From: Phycomyces blakesleeanus NRRL 1555(-)
Taxonomy: Eukaryota; Mucoromycota; Mucoromycetes; Mucorales; Phycomycetaceae
Direction: 5' to 3'
Assembly: GCF_001638985.1 (NCBI RefSeq)
Contig: NW_017265135.1
Coordinates: 487,223 to 551,222 of the forward strand
DNA: 64,000 nt
Both the position numbers and the translations under genes were made by a program. Positions within the stretch are counted from its first letter, which is position 1. Every line of letters begins with the position of its first letter. Positions 37,904-50,805 of this stretch are shown here, piece after piece. The notes under the pieces were generated by a model. It did not search any database. It was not told where the DNA came from and saw nothing but the letters and a program-made list of their open reading frames with translations.

Positions 37904-40900
37904 TCTTGATTCTAAAACAGCAAGCCAAAAATGTAAATATCAATGTATGAATTTTATCGACATTAAGATCTCGATATAGAAACGAGTTTAACAACATGAT
38001 CCCAATAAAGTGTATTAAGAATACAGGGAATATATATATATATTTAAAGCCGTTACTTATCTCCAATCCCATCTCTCCACATTATAAGACATCTAACGTG
38101 CTGATCAATCTCCACTAGCCACAGGCTCTCCCTCTCAGGTCCACCTCTATTAGAGTGGACTGATCCTCTTTAAATTCACATAATGGCTTGCTGTAGCAAT
38201 ATAACCTTGCCATCTTACCTTGACTACCTCTAATCTATTTTCTTTTTTTTTTTGACCTTATCCCTTGTACAGAGATGTTTGTTTAGTACGACATTTCTAG
38301 CCAAGTGTAGAAATCATTTTCATTCACATCTCTATCTCTTTGATCACTCGCTATCATGGATCCCATTACTATCTTGAGCTCTTTGGTGGATTTCCCAGGA
38401 ATTGGCATGTTATATGGGCAGTGTCAATCGCTCTTTTATTTATAGCTAATAGCCATTCCTTCGTGTACAGATCCCTTCAATATAAGTGATTCCCAATAAT
38501 CGATCTTGATACCTTGTGTCTCCCCCGCAGACTTTGTGGACTCGGGATTCTCGATCCAGGTACCCAACAATGCGCCCTTTAGCTTTGCTAGCTACAGCTG
38601 TAAATCCACGTTCCCTTGTCTCCAGCTGGTCTGGTCACTCCCTGGCTTTTTTTCTCTTCTATATGCGAATGTGGTAACCATCGCTCCCCCACATTTACCT
38701 CTCACAGCTGTAATCTACCGACCATTATGATTTTACAATTTGTACTTTCTCTAGTATCTTATTTTAGCTGTCAAGGGCCACCTGCTTTACGAATCGTAAA
38801 ACACGGTGATTAACTTGCCTAATTGGATGTCATTTTTCTTTCTTTCTCTCTTTGTATACTGCTCCCTGTCCCCCACAATTCCCCAATTCTGGGCGGCAGC
38901 TTTATATTATCTACATGTTTCTAATTGATCCTTATTTCAATATGCTGGTGCAGGAGTTACTTTCGGTCCCCCTTCTCGCTATACATTACTCAAACTATTC
39001 CTCAAATATATTTTTTCTTCAAGTATAGTTTGTCTCTTCGTCCTCCCCAGATTTTGCTCATACCTCCCTTGTCATATCTCCTATATGTGAGAGGCGTCTA
39101 CACGGTCATGCATAAGTTTTAGCACATATTATGTTCATTTTCTTTCTATTTTTTTTTCTGGGATTGGTATGACCATGTCTTTCTACTCAGGCATGTCAAT
39201 TATTCTGCTCCCATCATCGCGCCCATGTACATATTCCCTGCCTGTCCTCACCTCTATTCTTCTTTATATCTGACATACTTTCCCGTTGTTTGTGTTTTTT
39301 TTTTCATCGGGCGCGCAACATCTGGTTCCGAGGCTTACATAACAAGGACCCCCTATCATTCTTGCTTTTGACAGTGAATCCCAAATTTTATCACCACTTT
39401 TCCATGCGTTATATCGAAGTAAGATATTGAGTCCCAGAAACATTTCCCCCTTTTTTTTGGGCGTAAAAAAAATCATTGTGAACGAGTTTATAGCTCAAAT
39501 TCTTTGGTATAATCCCTCGACTTCCCATAACTTCGTTGTTTTCCATTAAAACATTTCTCTTGTCGACCCTACTACATCTTTTTTTTTTGTTTTTTTGTTT
39601 GGTTTGACCGAATCTACTACCTGGAATTATCACTGGTCTTCCGCCTTCCATAAAGTTTTTTTTTCTGACATCTTCTGTCGTCGGCTCCGGTTACAGAGCA
39701 ACATTCGAGTTATATCGGGAATCTGACCTTGATTCAACGTAATTAGAAAATATAAAATCTATAAGAAACATCATATAACTTGCAAAAAAAAAAGAACTTT
39801 CCAATCAAATAGTACTCAGTATCTTACTTCTTCAAGAGTTACACAATGAATATGAGCCAAAAGTGCTCCATAAAAGCCAAAAAATAAAATAATAAAAAAT
39901 ATTTAAAGCAGGTTTGCGATTGTTGTATAATATTGGTACCACAATACTGTTATGCTAAAAAAATATAAAAAAAATATAACAAGTCTGATGCTCTCTAAGC
40001 ATTAATCCCCGAAAGGCCGACAGTGTATAAATGTCTATTTTGTTCCAAAGTGTTAAGGATGTGTATTGGAGAAAAATGATTTTTTTTGGCGGAGAGAAAG
40101 AAGAGTTCATGTGTTGTTTCATATAGTGCTTTAATGTGACAGAAAGCTGTAGTATGAGCTAGAAGGAGATCGTGTTACTGTACACAATTCCGAATTGAGG
40201 GCTTGTGGGACACAATAGCCTATTGATCAACCAGGAATAACGGGTATCATTGTCTGTTCTCCCAACTAAAAAGAAATCGCGTCGTTTTGTGTTGCCTGTC
40301 ACACACGAGAATTAAAATCATTTTTTTTATCATATTTTATTATTTGTTATTTAATTTCTTAAGATTGTATACATTTTGTAAAGCATGTACATATATATAT
40401 GTAGGTCTAGTTTGTCTTGGCAGCTAGGCCATTTTCATGACTAAATCTATAAGATACAATAGAAGGTAATGTGATTAATAAGGTCTTTGGATTGAATTGC
40501 AAGAAATAGCAGAGGTAGTGTGGAAATTAAACCCAAAAAAGAAATATTTAAATATTTTATAATATAATTAATATAATGGTTATAATAATAATCCTTTATA
40601 GATAGACTTTATCAGTTCATCTCAAACACGTAAAACACACGTCTCTAATAACTACGAATTGCATGTAATAAAAATAAGGGGGTGGCTTTAGATAGAAAGA
40701 TAGGTAGGTATGTAGATATATTTTATACTTTATTTTATATTTTATTTTACTTGGCTTATCTTGGCAACCTTGGTATTGTAGCTAAAAGAAAATGCTTTGA
40801 AAGTTCCTCTTTTATTCTTCTTATGATTCCTGTGATATCTGCGTCATGTTACCACTGAGTTCAAATGAATGCAACAGGTACAAGCCTGTCTGGAAGATTA

Positions 40901-41434
40901 GCAATGACGTCTTGAACAATGACAAGACCTTTTTCACCTTTATACTATTGTTATTATAATTATTTCTTTCTAATTCTTGGCCATTGATCCTGTCAAGAAG
41001 TGCAGAGAGGAAAATATCGTAAGGTTGGAAAGGTGAGAAATAGTGTGATTCTTGTGTACAAAAAGGGTCCCCTAGCAACAATTTTTTTTCTGTGTTGGTA
41101 TCTGAGCAACAAACTAAGTTTGTAGATTTTTTTTGTATAATTTATACAAGCAGACGTTTCTTATTCTATTCTCCGCTAGCGCACCGGGAAAGCTCCGGGT
41201 AGATGCATTAATAGTCAACTATCACCCAAAAAAAAAGAAAAAAAAATCAATTCAATTCGCTTAAAACTCTTTGGTTTCTTTGTATTGTTCTGTTCTTTGT
41301 CTTCTTTGTACATTTTACTTTACTTTTCTTGTTTCATTAATTTTCCTTTACATACATCTTTAACCCCAAAAAAAAACTTCTTTCTTCTATTTCATTAATT
41401 AATTAATTAATTAATTAAACATCTCTAATACATC
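37904..41434. other. Gene-poor region with a pyrimidine-skewed block
   Basis: From about 38100 to 39700 the plus strand is strongly C+T-rich and somewhat GC-richer than neighbouring DNA, with many short frames but no recognisable protein. An imperfect palindrome, GTCCACCTCTA/TAGAGTGGAC, is at about 38139-38160. The rest is AT-rich. It may be an old transposable-element remnant, but nothing diagnostic was found. Confidence 0.4.
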
Positions 41435-42641
41435 ATGACAACCCTCAAGACAATCAACATCATTCAGGACCATCCTGCTAAAAACATTTTAAATACCTGT
41501 TTGTTATCTCCTCCTCTGACACCCACCGAGCCAAAGGCTGTCTATTCTTCACCATGGCAACCATGTTCTCATATCCACTCCTGCAAGCCGCCAGGGATCA
41601 ATTCCACAAATACCCAAGCCCTGGTTGCACCTTTTGGCGACAGAAGAAAGCAATTTGTTCAGGATTATTCCCGCATGATTGACTGCTTGAGAACAACACC
41701 AAAATCAACAAAAAGAGCAACAATTGATCTCAAAAAGTCAGATCGATTTGAAAGCAAGTGTAGGCATGATCAAGTTTTTTCTCTGGATGTCTATGGATCC
41801 TTGGCTTCTAGTCTTGGCAAAAAGATCAAGGCCACTTCAACATTTGGCTCTAAATCCTCAAGCTCGAACGAAATCAGAATTAATTCCATGGCTGCAATAA
41901 TGACCGACAACAGTACAGGCGGCAAGAGAAACGGAGGTCGTTCCTGTGGCATGTTGGACAAAGACGCTGTGCATCCTGCCCTAAAGAGAAAGCACTCAAT
42001 GTCCGACAAACCCGCCACTAAAAAGAAGACGAGTCGTGTTTCAAGGGCCAAGCCGAACCTATCCAGCCTCCCAGTGGCTTCAAATGAAAGTCTGCCGAGC
42101 CCAGCATTGACTAGGAAAGAGAAGCTTGACCTTGCAGCCGTCTTTGATACAGTGGACATTGATATCGAAGATGATGTTTATTTCCCGTCGTCATGGATAC
42201 CGCAACCCGAGGCTTTGGATCACATTCAGGTCAAGGTGTCCTGGAAAGGTAAAAAAAAAAAAGATGAAAAAAAAAACCTCAAACACCATATCCAAAAAAA
42301 GATGAATGATATTTGAACTCCAACTTACCTATATTTTTGTGTGTGTGTGCTTACTATTTGATTACCTATCAGGTGCCTCACTCCAAATCACTAATCAGCC
42401 TTACTTTCATCGCCTGCATCCAGTCGAAGCTCGAATTGCGTCTACTCTTCGCCTAAGCCCAATTCAGTACATTCGCTGTAAACGTGTTCTTATTAGAGCT
42501 GCACAAGACTATGGTGAGAAAGACACACCGTTTCGAAAGTCAGATGCCCAAAAGTTGTGCCGTGTTGATGTCAACAAGACAAGTGCCCTCTGGACAGCCT
42601 TTGGCCAATTGGGCTGGATGGGACAACGATGGCCCAACTAA
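41435..42641 (+). CDS. SWIRM-domain protein
   Basis: Exons 41435-42248 and 42373-42641 encode 360 residues. The N-terminal three quarters are low-complexity, rich in Ser, Thr, Pro and Lys, with basic patches such as KRKHSMSDKPATKKKTSR suited to nuclear import. The C-terminal region from about residue 275 (QPYFHRLHPVEARIASTLRL to QLGWM) has the helical pattern of a SWIRM domain, found in chromatin proteins such as Swi3, Rsc8 and LSD1 and in small fungal SWIRM proteins like yeast Fun19/YOR338W. The architecture of disordered N-terminus plus a single C-terminal SWIRM fits the latter group. A role in chromatin or transcription is inferred. A WPQ-like substitution at the very end (GWMGQRWPN) is noted but not interpreted. 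Confidence 0.83.
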
Positions 42642-43728
42642 AAAAGAACAAGAAAGATGAATACAGAGATTTTTATCTCATGCACATCTTCTTTTTCTTT
42701 ATAACACAATGTATATTATCATATTATATATATATATATATATATTCTTCTTCTTCTTCTTCTTTGACACACACACCCAAAAAACTTTCCCAAAACAAAA
42801 CTCAATTACTATTACTACTATCATTACTACTACTACTATTATTATTACCATTACCACTCCTATTACTATTACCACTACCATTACCATTACCATTATTCTT
42901 ACTAAAGAAAAAAATACTATTTATTATGTATTATTTATTATTATTTAATTATTTAATTTACTTTCTAATCGAAACAATTCTAACCATTTCAGCTTTATTT
43001 GTATGATGATTTATTTATGATTTATTATGATTCAATCGAGATTTTCATTTTATTTTTATTCCAATCTGGACTGAGTACAAGCCAAACCCATGAGAGAAAG
43101 AAAAAGAAAAAGAAAACTATAATGGATATAAAGGTTTATTTCAAACGTAAACAATCAACAAATTTGCCCAAGAAAATATAAATCCAGAAAACAATTACAT
43201 ATTTCTCAACTAAATCACCTCTTTTTTTTTCCTATTACTATTTTATACAATTGTCCTATTGCTATTATATAATTACAAATAAATTGATAAATAAAAATGT
43301 TTATGAACATGCCATTATATCGATTATAGTGTAACCCATCAATTGAATTGACAAAATCACAATTCAATATAAAAAAGTAAAGAAGAACAAAGAAGAAGAA
43401 AGTTCCGTATTTAGAAGTTATAGAATTACACTTGAATATTACATATTACAATCACAATTACAATCAAAATCACAATCACAAGTATAATTACAATCTTTAA
43501 TAATAATAGTCATTATCACCATCATCATCATTTACTTTTTTTGTAACTTTTATTCACAAAAAAAGCTACAAACTAAAGTAAAATAAAATACTAATCGGTA
43601 CTTTAAATAAGAGATGACAAAACAACAAAAAAAACAACAAAAAATTCAGGCACCACAAACACAGTCTTTATTTTTATTTGTGTGTGTGTAGTGTATAGTG
43701 TGTGTCTTGACCAGAAACCTCATTCAAC
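42642..43728. other. Intergenic with trinucleotide-like simple sequence
   Basis: Between about 42800 and 42902 the plus strand is an imperfect ATT/ACT/ACC triplet array. No gene is seen before the HIBCH start. Confidence 0.6.
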
Positions 43729-45485
43729 ATGCAACACATTCAAATTGTCGGTCGTACATTGGCCCAAAGGCTCAACACACCTCATACTGCCCGTACATGT
43801 ACCCAGTCAATCCGCTTGGTAAAGAACTATAGTCTTAAAGTACCTTTACTTTTATTTGTTTACTAAAAAAAAACCCCCCCTTCCTCCAAATGTCCATTAG
43901 ATGGCAACTGCCTCCAAGCGTTCTTCATTGGAGGTAAATAATTGTAGACTTGAAAAATTTCGAAATTATCTTTGTAGAGTGCAGTAATGAGCTGAATGAT
44001 AATAATAAAGGGAAATTTTATCTTCTGTCAAAAAAAAATAGAAAAATAAAGAGAAACCATGCATAATTTTCTAATATTTAATTTAATCCTGCTATATATA
44101 CACGCTCACATATTTATATGCGTACCTAGGCTCCTGCTCTTGTCAACAAGGTTCTTTCTTCTCGTCAGATTACCCTCAACCGCCCTGAACGTCTGAACGC
44201 ATTGAACCATGATATGATCAAGACAATCTTACCCAATCTCTTGGTAATGAATGTCAAGTTCTCCTTGTACAACATACATCCGGATAAGAATATACGTATA
44301 TTGATCATCAAAAATAGGCATGGGAAAAATCTGAACTGGCTAATGTGATTATTCTCAAGGGATCTGGTCGTGCATTGTGTGCTGGTGGCGATGTCCGTGG
44401 TAGGATCTTTAGTGTCAACAAACCATCAGCGCAGCCTAACATCTTTTTTCTTTCTTAATAACAAAAATTATTTCAACAACAGATGTTATAGATTCCTTAG
44501 AAGATCAGAAGCGCCTGGCTGAGATTATTACTGATGAATATCGTCTTCTTCACACCATTGCTACCCTCAACACACCTTATGTCGCCCTCATGGATGGTAT
44601 TACAAGTACGTAACTTTCTTATATATTTATATTTTTCTATTTAAAGTATATCTTAATTAATTATTCTTTGTTTTTTTTATTACATTTTTATAAAGTGGGT
44701 GCCGGTGGTGCTTTGTGTGCTCACGGTGGTTTCAGAGTGGCCACAGAAAACACTATCTTTGCCATGCCAGAGACTGCTATTGGACTTTTCCCTGATGTTG
44801 GATCCAGCTTCTTCTTGCCCCGTCTTGACGGTAAGATCGGTACTTACATGGCCATGACCGGTAACTCTGTCAAGGGCGAAGATGTCCTGTAAGTAACTTA
44901 CATTATATATGCTTAAACCTTATTTTCTATACTTTTACTTATCCTTATACCTATCTTTTTTTGGGGGTTTGCTGTTGTCTAGTTTCTCTGGACTTGCCAC
45001 CCATTTTGTTCCCTCATCTCGCTTGTCTGCTCTCGAGAGCCGCCTTGCCGAGATTGACTCTGCTGACCCTGAGATCATTAGCGATGCAATTGAAGAGTTT
45101 TCTGCAGAATTTGACTCTTCATTGAAACCTTCTATTGGTGGCAGTGTTCGTAAAACAATTGACAAGTAAGTTGGCTATATTGATATTAGGTTATTGTAGT
45201 ACCAACAACGTATATTCCTTGGAAATTTAATTTAATTTAATTTAATTTTATTTAATTGTATTCTAATTACGAAAATAGCTGTTTCAAGTATGACACAGTA
45301 GAAGAGATTATTGCTGCTCTTACAAAGGATGGATCCGAATTTGCTCTTAATACTAAGGCCGATCTCTTGAAGCGTTCCCCAACCGCTATCAAGGTTACCC
45401 TTGAGCAGATGCGCATTGGTTCTACACTTGGTATTGCCCAGTGCCTTAAGATGGAATACAAACTTTTGCATGTTATGGCCGTAAG

Positions 45486-45523
<38 letters not shown>

Positions 45524-46222
45524 CACGCAAAATATAGGCGGCAAAAACAAACATCGATCTTGCCAGCATACTGCGCAGCACAGGCATAAATAATTGATGA
45601 TCCACAGGGTCGAATTTTATGCTGTGCTGCACTGTGTCATGCCGTGTCGTGCTGCATCATTGCATGTCATATAGGGCAGTACAGGACAGTACAGTAAAGT
45701 GTAGGGCATTACTTATTGTTTTATGTTGTGCTGTACTGTGCTGTACTGTACATTATCATATTACAACGATATAAAACATACAGGCTTATGCAGTGTATAA
45801 TTAACTTTTTTTCGTCGTTATAGAACCATCACGATTTTACTGAGGGTGTCACTTCCCATTTGATCAATAAAACCGAGCCAAAGTGGAGCCCTAGCACCTT
45901 GGCTGAAGTCAAGAACAGCAGCATCAAAACCGATTTCTTTGACACACGTAGCGAGCATAACCTGACCTTCTTGTCTCAAAAGAGCTTCAGCATGCACCCA
46001 TTCCGCAAGTATGGACTTCCTTCAGAAGAAGATATCCGTCGTGTTGTTGTAGGTGAGACCTCTGCTGGTCTGGCCGGAATCATGACCCAACAAGCAATCG
46101 TCAACTACTTTGTGATGAACCGCAAGGGTAAATTCGGTGTACGTGAAAAGGTCACTGAAGTCCTTGGACGGAAAACAAAGGCATCCTCCAAGGATTCTCA
46201 CAAGTTGGAGTGGGTCTATTAA
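43729..46222 (+). CDS. EHD3: 3-hydroxyisobutyryl-CoA hydrolase, mitochondrial
   Basis: Hydrolyses 3-hydroxyisobutyryl-CoA in valine catabolism in the mitochondrial matrix; an enoyl-CoA hydratase/crotonase-fold enzyme. Nine exons: 43729-43818, 43901-43933, 44130-44243, 44318-44399, 44483-44605, 44696-44888, 44983-45165, 45279-45480, 45824-46222, total 472 residues, within the range of yeast Ehd3 (500) and human HIBCH (386). Exon 1 encodes a basic, acid-free presequence. The crotonase signatures [23 protein letters not shown] and the oxyanion-hole region GITMGAGGAL with [17 protein letters not shown] are present, the last two being typical of HIBCH rather than enoyl hydratases. Exon 2 is only 33 nt and also begins with ATG. 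Intron 8 (343 nt) is unusually long and holds a palindromic TACTG array. Confidence 0.93.
45630..45750. repeat. Palindromic CTGTACTG-type array inside an HIBCH intron
   Basis: GCAGTACAGGACAGTACAG-like units (about 45674-45692) face CTGTACTGTGCTGTACTGTAC-like units downstream (about 45730-45750), so the transcript could form a hairpin of about 20 bp. Confidence 0.55.
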
Positions 46223-46645
46223 GTATAATCTATTTTAATTTACAATTCTGTATAAATTATATACATAGTTAAACACAAATATAGATAGATAAATAGATAG
46301 ATATAATTTCACATAGAAAAAAAACAAAATACAAGATTAAAAAGGTTGTTTTAATTATCTAATTTCTCTTTTTTTTTAAAAAATAATAATAATAATAAAG
46401 AAGCTTGTTGAGCAAGTTGATAAAAAGAAAGGATGGTGGTGTACCTAGCAAAATGATAAATCAGCCAAATTGTGTGAATCAATTCTATTAAACTTTCACA
46501 CATTAATGAAAAACTAGAAAAGCAACTAAATGCTAATCTAAAACACTCTCTCACTCTCATCTATACCAAAACGTAGACATATTTTTGCATTGCTACTGTA
46601 TTTATATACATATACCCTAAAGAGATCATCTTAATCTGAAGTTCA
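46223..46645. other. Intergenic, no gene recognised
   Basis: AT-rich spacer between the HIBCH stop and the zinc-finger start. Confidence 0.6.
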
Positions 46646-48305
46646 ATGTATTCAAATCACAATGTGCAGCGATTGGCCGATCAACGTAAGCACCTGATTA
46701 AGTGTAATTCACATTATCAGTCATAATTGTCTTGTGTATATACATACATATACATACATACATATATATATATATGTGCATGCTTGTGTACATATTATAT
46801 TTTCAATAGAAGCAAAGAAAACAGAAATAGTTAACTAAACCGCCAAACTAGTTGCACCTTCACGGACGATACGACCTCCACGTTATTATATGCTCGATAC
46901 AGAAAAGCCCAAATACCAGAAATATACCCCACTTAATCAATTCAGTCAACTAAGCCAATTCAACGAGTTCAACCAACTCAACCAGGATATCCAAGACAAT
47001 CGACTTAGCCAAGATATCCAGGACAACAACGAGGGCAGCCAACACGTAGATCAATTGTCCGAATTAACTAATGCAATAAGGCAGCTAGAAAGAAGATTGG
47101 CTGCTCGATTGGATTCTGTTGAAGCTAGTATTCTGTATAATAAGATCCCCTCACATGAACCGACAGAGGCAAGGAAATACGCGTATGGTGTACATAGAAG
47201 AGAATCTAGATATATTAGAACCAAATACGTTTATCTTGATTCTTTAACAGAGAAAAAAAACCAAGCCTAACATTTGTACACGTGTGTATTACGTTAGAAT
47301 GAGCCTAGAGCATCTCCTTGTCAATGCACTTGTGCCCACAAAAATCCAACTACATCATCAAACTCGCACTCTTCACCCAGCTTTACACCCGAAACGGATG
47401 TCCGTCTTCCGACAACTGAACCCGAAGTTCCGGAAAACTTTATGTCGCGCTCTTCTTCCCCAGTACCAATCATCAGAGGGAATCATAAACGAAAACAAGT
47501 TAATCCATGCCTAACAACACGATTTGTCTCTCCTGAGAGAACGGTTTATGCACAAGTGGCTCGTCGTAGTTGCCAGTGGAAAAACTGTGAAAAGACAGGA
47601 TTGACACTTGTTGAACTGAAAAATCATATTGTGTACGATCACATTGAGCCCAAAGGAATGGTAATGTTTACAATACTTATAAGACTTTGTTGTCTTTAAT
47701 AAAAGAGGAAAGAAGACAAATTGATAAAGTTTATTGTAAAGAATACATATAATATATATTAATGATTTAGTAGTACATAAGAGTAATATGGATCAAACAC
47801 ACACACAAAAGTACTTTATGCTTTCTTGTATTAATTTTTTTCCACTAGGCTTATACTCATTGTTTTTGGAAAGAATGTAATTCTTATGGAAAGAATTTTA
47901 GTAGGCTATGTGGGATTTTGTCACACATCAGATATCACACTGGCGACATACCTTACAAATGTCATATTCTGAGTAAGTTCACTCCTAGACTTACTTGATT
48001 ATAAGCATATTTTCTTGTCCATTAGTATCATCAACTAAACATGCAAATGCGCAAACAAAACAAAAGATTGTAGAAAAGGATTTTACCGCCGATTTCACCT
48101 TGAGAAGCACCTACCCATGCATACCAAGCAATCCAAATCAATAATATGCCCACACAGAAAATGTGGCATCATTTTCAAGTTACCCTCCGACTTTGTATCT
48201 CATATTGAGAAAGAGCACGAAGACAACTGGGATGATCTCCCAGTGAGAAAAAGTATTTATCCAAACAAGAGTGAAAAGGAAAATGATAGCAGAAGACGAA
48301 GATGA
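46646..48305 (+). CDS. C2H2 zinc-finger protein (four fingers)
   Basis: Likely sequence-specific DNA-binding protein of the nucleus. Proposed exons: 46646-46685, 46852-47182, 47309-47660, 47849-47972, 48067-48305, total 361 residues; junctions were chosen because they keep phase and rebuild complete fingers. The N-terminal half is rich in Asn, Gln and Asp (NQFSQLSQFNEFNQLNQ) with a short coiled-coil-like stretch (QLERRLAARLDSVEASI). The C-terminal half carries four fingers: CQWKNC..NHIVYDH, CFWKEC..SHIRYHTG, YKCHILNC with RRFHLEKHLPMH, and CPHRKC with DFVSHIEKEH. The third finger spans the last intron, supporting that splice. Spacing C-x4-C is used in all four, as in Gli/ZIC/Rim101-type fingers. 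The tail is acidic then basic. The exon 2/3 boundary is the least certain. Confidence 0.8.
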
Positions 48306-48653
48306 AGATGGAGTAGATAACAAAATGGTCAAAAGAAGAAGAAAAAGGGAAATCCAAAATAGCTAGAGTCAGGTAGAGAATAATTAGATATTACTTTTAA
48401 CCAAAGTACATAAAATATCCCAATTTTTTCTTATTGCTATTAATTATATTCATATTCTACTTCTCTAATGGACTTGTTTCTATATATAATATATTGTAAG
48501 TAAAGACTTTTCTTTCTCTTATTAAGAAAAATAAGAAGAAGAAGTACACAATAAGATAAAACTGTGCAACTTTTTTTTTTCCTTTTTTTTTCTCCTTTTT
48601 ATTGAAGCAAATGTTTGTGACGTCTATAAAGCAGTTGAAACTTTTCTTTCCTA

Positions 48654-49485
48654 ATGGCCACTAAAGACGAATGGAATCCGTTAGTTGAACAAGCTGCTAA
48701 TGAGCTTGCCGAAAGATGGAACATCCAAAAGACAGCTATACCAATCGTAAATAAAACCAGCAATAGAAACCAAAGAAGAAAAGAAAAGAAATGAAGCTTG
48801 ATTGTATTTGGCTCTCTTTTTTTTTTATCTACGCTTTATTACTTTATAAAAGCTGGCTGAAATGGACAAAGTTACATTGACATGCAACAAACAAGTCCAT
48901 GCCACATCTGAAACTATCCAAAAGGTCAGTTAGGCTACATATTTTTGGTAGAAACAAATTCCCAACTTTCTGTTTCTAAATAGGCTCGAAAAGATACAGC
49001 CGATACCCAGACTATGATACAATCCTTACGAGAACAAGATAAAGCACTACAATTGGCTTTTGATCGTATAGATCAACTGGAAGTAAATAACATGCAATAT
49101 ATATATATATATATATTAATCAATTAACAATTACTTTTCATTATATACAAGTCGATTATTCAGACTGTTAAGGATACTTACAACAAGGTGGCGGAAAGTG
49201 TGGATACAATTGAAAAGGCGGTTGCGGCCAGCCATCGTCCTTTGAACAACTTTCCTATATCTTTTGGATTGGTAAATAGATCAGCTTTAGGAATATTGTG
49301 TACAAACTAAAGAATCTTAATCATTTAATATCATTCTATTATGTATTTCAACATGAAAACGAAAACGAAAATACTAGCCGGTCAGACGTTCTACGGCACC
49401 TGTCAACCAACCATATTTTCCTCCTCCTCCTATAATCGACATTTATTCAACAGAAGCCTTATTTTCCAGAGAATCTTTACAATAA
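48654..49485 (+). CDS. Small coiled-coil protein, BLOC-1-subunit-like (tentative)
   Basis: Five short exons, 48654-48746, 48853-48924, 48984-49082, 49152-49271 and 49378-49485, all phase 0, join to 163 residues. The product starts MATKDEWNPLVEQAANELAE and is predicted by eye to be almost entirely helical, with heptad-like hydrophobic spacing from about residue 15 to 120, ending in a Pro-rich tail (YFPPPPIID). The size and continuous coiled coil resemble subunits of BLOC-1/BORC-type endosomal complexes, but no diagnostic motif allows a firm name. All introns are 59-106 nt with standard borders. It is convergent with the cold-shock gene. Confidence 0.7.
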
Positions 49486-49664
49486 ACTATTTTGATGGAG
49501 GATTACTATTGAATAGACGTATAAACATTATTTTCTAAAATAAAATACAAACACACACACACATACTTATTTAATCATATCTAGTCTTGATCCCTATTGC
49601 TTAAAGGCATAGTAGGTGATAGCAGTAATTTAAGAATATAAAGGTTATAATTTTTCTTCATGTG

Positions 49665-49699
<35 letters not shown>

Positions 49700-49724
49700 T
49701 GTTGTATCGATGATTCAGTTTCTA

Positions 49725-50805
49725 TCAGTCAGAGGAAGTTGATTCTGAGTGTGTAAGAGGTGGACTACGAGATGCTACTGGACGCGGATAGTAATATGCG
49801 TATACAGCATGGTAAGGTGTCTTCTCCGGAGTAGGCATAGTTTGATACCTTGGCCATGAAGCTGTGGCTAATTGGGACGGTACTATTGAATTAGACGAAG
49901 AAGAAGGTGGAGATACAATGGGTGTTCCTGTTGACCTGATGATGTACATTGGCTGTTGGCCGTACGGAACATAGCTAGGTCCGTATGAATAGACCCCATG
50001 CACTGGCAAATAATAGTTGTTGTTGTATCCCACCCAATATGATTGCGCCTTGTCTGTAATATTTATGTATTTGTTACTTTGTGAAAATTACTAATATAAT
50101 AATTATTGTTACCTTCATCTTTGTACTGCCCTCTTGTTGATTTTTCAAAGAGTTAAATTATCAAATTAAATTTAATCAAATCAAACCAAATAATGAGACA
50201 CCCCAAGACATATTGTCATCTTGAAATCCATACGAGTAACTAACAAGAGCTCCTCTTTAGCTTACCTATTCTGGTTCAGACTTGCAAAGGGGTCTCCTTG
50301 GACAGGTATTCCCTCTGGTCCAGATACGTTGGCTGCTTGAAAACCTTTGGGTCCTTCAATCAAGTCATACTCAACCTAATTGCATCTCATTAAATTTCTT
50401 AAATACTTATGTCACATATCATCCGTTCTTGTATTACCTCTTCACCCTATAGCAAAAAAGAGTGGATATGTATACATTTTTATATATATAAATATATTTA
50501 TAAAAAAAAGAAGATAGAAAAAATCTGTTTGGATAGTGTCAAGGAACACGCTTGATCCAATGTTTTATAGTTACCTCTTTCAGACTCTTGAAACCTCCGT
50601 CATTGTGAATAGCTGTGTGATGAACAAACACCTCTTTTTGTGCATGTGCATAAGATAAGCTTTATTTTTCTCCTTTCTGATTTTTCTTCTTCAAAATGCA
50701 TTTACCTTCGATCTTTGATTGATTGATTGGTGAATTTGGGATAATAAATCCATATCCCTTTGCTGAATTAAAGAATTTTACGATTCCTGTCTGACGAGAC
50801 GACAT
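49725..50805 (-). CDS. Cold-shock-domain RNA-binding protein
   Basis: Single-stranded nucleic-acid binding protein. Exons (minus): 50805-50706, 50633-50575, 50446-50438 (9 nt), 50375-50266, 50132-50113 (20 nt), 50053-49725, total 208 residues. The N-terminal cold-shock domain (residues about 5-75) reads [16 protein letters not shown] with RNP-1 (KGYGFI) and RNP-2 (VFVHH), then FKSLKEGEEVEYDL and [13 protein letters not shown]. The C-terminal 110 residues are rich in Tyr, Pro and Ser and probably disordered, a common partner for fungal cold-shock domains in mRNA regulation. The 9-nt exon supplies Gly-Glu-Glu and is needed for an intact domain. The start ATG is placed at MSSRQTG because the sequence immediately upstream looks non-coding. 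Confidence 0.9.

Noticed and set aside
40821..41081. 86-residue minus frame upstream of the SWIRM gene
   Set aside because: No neighbouring exons, domain or codon bias; consistent with chance in spacer DNA.
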